DNA of 7,830 nucleotides, taken from assembly GCA_902772615.1 (NCBI GenBank), contig CACYBC010000004.1, positions 1-7,830 of the forward strand, in the 5' to 3' direction. The notes beneath the pieces are model-generated. The model was not told where the DNA came from, ran no database searches, and saw only the letters and a list, made by a program, of their open reading frames with translations. Made by a program: the position numbers and the translations under genes. Source of the stretch: an uncultured Ruminococcus sp. (GTDB lineage Bacteria > Bacillota > Clostridia > Oscillospirales > Ruminococcaceae). Positions 5,992 through 7,830 of the stretch are shown one piece after another. Position 1 is the first letter of the stretch. Every line of letters begins with the position of its first letter.

Positions 5992-6525
5992 TCAATCTGC
6001 CAGCCACTCGCTGCGCAGTATCCTCATCATGATGAAATCGCTGTATTCCCCGTCATAGTAGTACCCCTGCTCCATGACTCCCTCCTGTTTGAATCCTATC
6101 TTCTTATAGAACTCCAGAGCTTCCGTGTTGAGGCCCACCACTCCTATGGAGACGCGGTTCATCTGATACCTGTAGAAGGCCAGGTCCAGCATCATGCTGA
6201 CCGCCTCGGTGCCGTATCCCCTGTGCTGTTTCTCCGGGTCCGGGATTATGATCGTCAGGTCCGTCTGGTGCCACGCCGGGAACATCCTCAGCAGTCCGGT
6301 CTCCCCGATTATGTTTCCGTCGGGAGTCGTGATGGTGTACCAGTCGCAGTCGTCGGTCTGATGATATTCGTTTATGTACTTCTTCTCCGTCTCCTCGTCC
6401 GTCTTCTCGGTGAACCCGCACTGGAACATGATCCTGGGCTGGTTGAACCAGTACGCGAAGAACTTCGCGTCCTCCTCCCTCTGCTCCCGCAGGACGACCT
6501 TCTTTCCCTTCAGTTCCTTCTCCAT
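5992..6525 (-). CDS. GNAT-family N-acetyltransferase (SpeG/RimJ-like)
   Basis: This 177-residue protein is a complete single-domain GNAT enzyme that would transfer an acetyl group from acetyl-CoA to an amine. The N-terminus GKKVVLREQREEDAKFF (7-23) is the usual first strand and helix. The acetyl-CoA pyrophosphate loop is QHRGYGTEA (100-108). The C-terminal part has NTEALEFYKKIGFKQEG (133-149) followed by a YYYDGEYSDFIMM strand (155-167), the pattern of SpeG/RimJ/RimL-type members. The substrate cannot be read from the sequence; a polyamine, a protein N-terminus or a small molecule are all possible. The start at 6525 is supported by GGGGGAGGA about 7 nt upstream. It is the third gene of a minus-strand unit, 24 nt after the DUF4256 gene. 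Confidence 0.88.
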   Translation of the reverse strand: MEKELKGKKVVLREQREEDAKFFAYWFNQPRIMFQCGFTEKTDEETEKKYINEYHQTDDCDWYTITTPDGNIIGETGLLRMFPAWHQTDLTIIIPDPEKQHRGYGTEAVSMMLDLAFYRYQMNRVSIGVVGLNTEALEFYKKIGFKQEGVMEQGYYYDGEYSDFIMMRILRSEWLAD

Positions 6526-6549
6526 CTGTACTTATCCTCCCCCTGCATT

Positions 6550-7071
6550 CTATACGAGGATGTATCCTCTCCAGCCCCTCGACGAATAGTAGGAATCCGC
6601 TCCGTTGTGGAAGGTGAATACGGTCCCGTACCGCCTCTCGCAGAAAAGCGCTCCTCCCTTTTGGCGTATCTCCTCCGGAGTCGCGATCCAGCTGGATGTC
6701 TTAAGGTCGAACTCGCCGAGGCTCTGCAGCCTGCGGTACAGTCCCTCATCCATGATCATTGCTCCGGTCTGCGCCACCTGCCGCTGCGCGCTTCCCTTCG
6801 GCGGGTTGTTTTTCCTTTTCCCAAGGGCTTCGTCGTCGTAGCACAGGCTTCTTCTGCCGGAAGGAGTCTCCTTCGAGCAGTCACAGAAAATGAGCTTTCC
6901 CGACGCCTCGTCAAAGCCGATGGTGTCCGGCTCTCCTCCGCTGTCCTCCATCTTTTTCAGGACGTCAAGGGCAGCGGGATCTTCCGCGAGACGGGCTTCA
7001 ACGGTCAGCCAGTCCATTCCCGGATGCCGGTGCATGTTCTCTTCGAATCTTTTTCTAAGTATCTCCGTCAT
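6550..7071 (-). CDS. DUF4256 family protein, function unknown
   Basis: This 173-residue soluble protein matches my memory of the DUF4256 family, which has no established function. Typical features are FEENMHRHPGMDW (9-21), GEPDTIGFD (46-54), FCDCSKETPSGRRSLCYD (62-79), FDLKTSSWIATP (121-132), and GGALFCERRYGTVFTFHNGA (139-158) followed by a Tyr-rich end. Four cysteines (63, 65, 77, 144) sit in these conserved blocks, which may point to redox or metal chemistry; that is a guess. The start at 7071 is chosen because AAAGGAG (7080-7086) is 8 nt upstream and family proteins begin with an ILRKRFE-like helix. A further in-frame ATG at 7110 overlaps the previous gene and has no properly spaced site. 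It is the middle gene of a three-gene unit between two GNAT acetyltransferases. Confidence 0.85.
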   Translation of the reverse strand: MTEILRKRFEENMHRHPGMDWLTVEARLAEDPAALDVLKKMEDSGGEPDTIGFDEASGKLIFCDCSKETPSGRRSLCYDDEALGKRKNNPPKGSAQRQVAQTGAMIMDEGLYRRLQSLGEFDLKTSSWIATPEEIRQKGGALFCERRYGTVFTFHNGADSYYSSRGWRGYILV

Positions 7072-7079
7072 GATGCGTA

Positions 7080-7086
7080 CTCCTTT
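7080..7086 (-). promoter_or_regulatory. Ribosome binding site that fixes the DUF4256 start
   Basis: Minus-strand AAAGGAG is 8 nt before the ATG at 7071. It supports this start over the in-frame ATG at 7110, which lies within the last codons of the upstream GNAT gene. Confidence 0.75.
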
Positions 7087-7100
7087 GGGCGGGAACGGTC

Positions 7101-7655
7101 TCAGTGCCATTCCTTCTTAAGGATAGCATACTGATAGGTATTCTCATATACAGGCCTGCCGTCGGCATCCTTTACGAAGGACACGAATTCCCTGAACAGC
7201 CCCTCCCGTCTCATCCCGAGCTTCTCGCACAGATGCTGGCAGGAGGTGTTGTAATCCTCCGTGTAGGCATAGACCCTCCTGGCTCCCTTCTCCCGGAAGA
7301 TATAGTCCAGGAACGCGTGAGCCGCCTCGTAGGCGTAGCCCTTTCCCTGATAATCCCTGTTCAGCATCCAGCACGGGCTGAACGTATCCTTCGGGCTGTC
7401 CTCGTCCGGCGGTCCCGCGGTCTCGGGATACGCCTCTATCTCCCCTATCACCTTGTCTTCCTCCTTGAGGACTATGGCGAGATAGTACTCCACCTCACCG
7501 GAACGCCTCTCCATCTCTTCCTCAGCCTCCTGCAGCGAATGCAGCTTCATGGAGGCGAAGCAGTTCACTGCAGGCTCGGCGAGATATTCGTATACGTCAG
7601 CGGCGTCGCTGTGCCGGAAAGGACTCAGCAGCAGTCTCTCGGTCTCGATCTCCAT
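7101..7655 (-). CDS. GNAT-family N-acetyltransferase (RimJ/RimL-like)
   Basis: This 184-residue protein is a single-domain GNAT acetyltransferase of the RimJ/RimL (Acetyltransf_3) type. It starts with METERL-type strand sequence, IETERLLLSPFRHSDAADV (3-21), where the DA pair begins the first helix. The acetyl-CoA loop is NRDYQGKGYAYEA (99-111). The late segment YNTSCQHLCEKLGMRREG (135-152) is the helix and strand normally written N-x-x-S-x-x-L-x-E-K-L-G-M in this family. It ends with the YAILKKEW strand typical of such enzymes. The substrate is unknown. The start at 7655 has GAGGAGAG directly upstream. It heads the unit with DUF4256 (29 nt downstream) and the second GNAT. The two GNATs are clearly different in sequence, so this is not a recent duplication. 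Confidence 0.88.
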   Translation of the reverse strand: MEIETERLLLSPFRHSDAADVYEYLAEPAVNCFASMKLHSLQEAEEEMERRSGEVEYYLAIVLKEEDKVIGEIEAYPETAGPPDEDSPKDTFSPCWMLNRDYQGKGYAYEAAHAFLDYIFREKGARRVYAYTEDYNTSCQHLCEKLGMRREGLFREFVSFVKDADGRPVYENTYQYAILKKEWH

Positions 7656-7723
7656 TCATCTCTCCTCTTTCAGTCATCGGTATGTTCTGTTCGAATCTCA
7701 CTGTATGCATATAAACAGGAACA

Positions 7724-7736
7724 GATATAAAGGTTT
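7724..7736 (-). promoter_or_regulatory. Candidate archaeal BRE/TATA promoter of the GNAT-DUF4256 operon
   Basis: On the minus strand AAACC is followed directly by TTTATATC, a close match to the archaeal TFB-recognition element plus TATA box. Transcription would be expected near 7700, about 45 nt before the GNAT start codon at 7655. A second AT-rich element (minus strand GTTTATATGC, about 7708-7717) could act instead. No clear bacterial -35 is paired with either. Confidence 0.5.
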
Positions 7737-7751
7737 ATCCTCACATCAAAA

Positions 7752-7776
7752 GAGCCGCAGGCATTGCCTGCGGCTC
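7752..7776. terminator. Perfect 11-bp hairpin terminator at the right edge
   Basis: GAGCCGCAGGC (7752-7762) and GCCTGCGGCTC (7766-7776) pair perfectly around a 3-nt loop. A run of five Ts follows on the plus strand (7780-7784). Four As immediately before the stem give four Ts on the minus strand. It most likely ends a minus-strand gene entering from beyond the right edge, just upstream of the GNAT-operon promoter. No gene in the window reads into it on the plus strand. Confidence 0.7.
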
Positions 7777-7830
7777 ATCTTTTTAACTGCGGTGCCGGAT
7801 CTGCATGTCAGGTTCACAGCTTCAGCAGCG

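Noticed and set aside
5989..7134. Long plus-strand open frame (381 codons) opposite the GNAT-DUF4256-GNAT genes
   Set aside because: It spans three well-supported minus-strand genes and their gaps, has no recognisable domain, and is the kind of antisense frame that GC-rich third codon positions produce.
7814..7830. Possible C-terminal end (LLKL then stop) of a minus-strand gene entering from the right
   Set aside because: Only four codons are visible and other frames are equally open, so it cannot be supported, although the hairpin at 7752-7776 would fit as its terminator.

Overview
The window is dominated by one minus-strand operon, larE-larB-larC-cbiM(nikMN)-cbiQ-cbiO (about 5808 down to 271). 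LarB, LarE and LarC are the three proteins that make the nickel-pincer nucleotide (NPN), the cofactor first found in lactate racemase. CbiM/NikMN, CbiQ and CbiO form an energy-coupling-factor (ECF) type transporter, almost certainly for nickel here. The layout is therefore a self-contained metal-uptake and cofactor-assembly unit. LarB carboxylates and hydrolyses nicotinic acid adenine dinucleotide. LarE converts the two carboxylates to thiocarboxylates. LarC, which carries a large His-rich insert, inserts nickel. The transporter supplies the metal. No larA (the apo-enzyme), larD or transcriptional regulator lies in the window, so the enzyme that uses the cofactor is not visible.

Right of this operon (7655 down to 5992) is a second minus-strand transcription unit: a RimJ/RimL-like GNAT acetyltransferase, a DUF4256 protein of unknown function, and a second GNAT acetyltransferase. 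It has tight gaps (29 and 24 nt) and a TATA-like promoter in front. At the left edge (2-211) is the C-terminal end of an unrecognised plus-strand membrane protein. It converges on cbiO across a symmetrical hairpin terminator.

Host: base composition is moderately GC-rich. In the part of larE that I read codon by codon, arginine is almost always AGA/AGG. The promoters look archaeal (TTTATATC with an AAACC BRE-like stretch; CTTATAAG before larE), while ribosome binding sites are strong GGAGG-type. This fits a host-associated methanogen such as a member of the Methanomassiliicoccales/Methanomethylophilaceae, but a bacterium with AGR-biased codons is not excluded. The hairpin-plus-T-tract elements and the GNAT/DUF4256 families are more typical of bacteria. 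The lineage is an inference.

Noncoding DNA is limited. The larE leader (5809-5991) holds a TATA-like box and a hairpin followed by seven Ts. The cbiM-cbiQ gap (1798-1872) holds a perfect 10-bp hairpin. The right edge (7656-7830) holds the GNAT-operon promoter and an 11-bp terminator hairpin. I saw no tRNA, rRNA, CRISPR array, insertion sequence or origin. No stretch over 300 bases lacks a gene.
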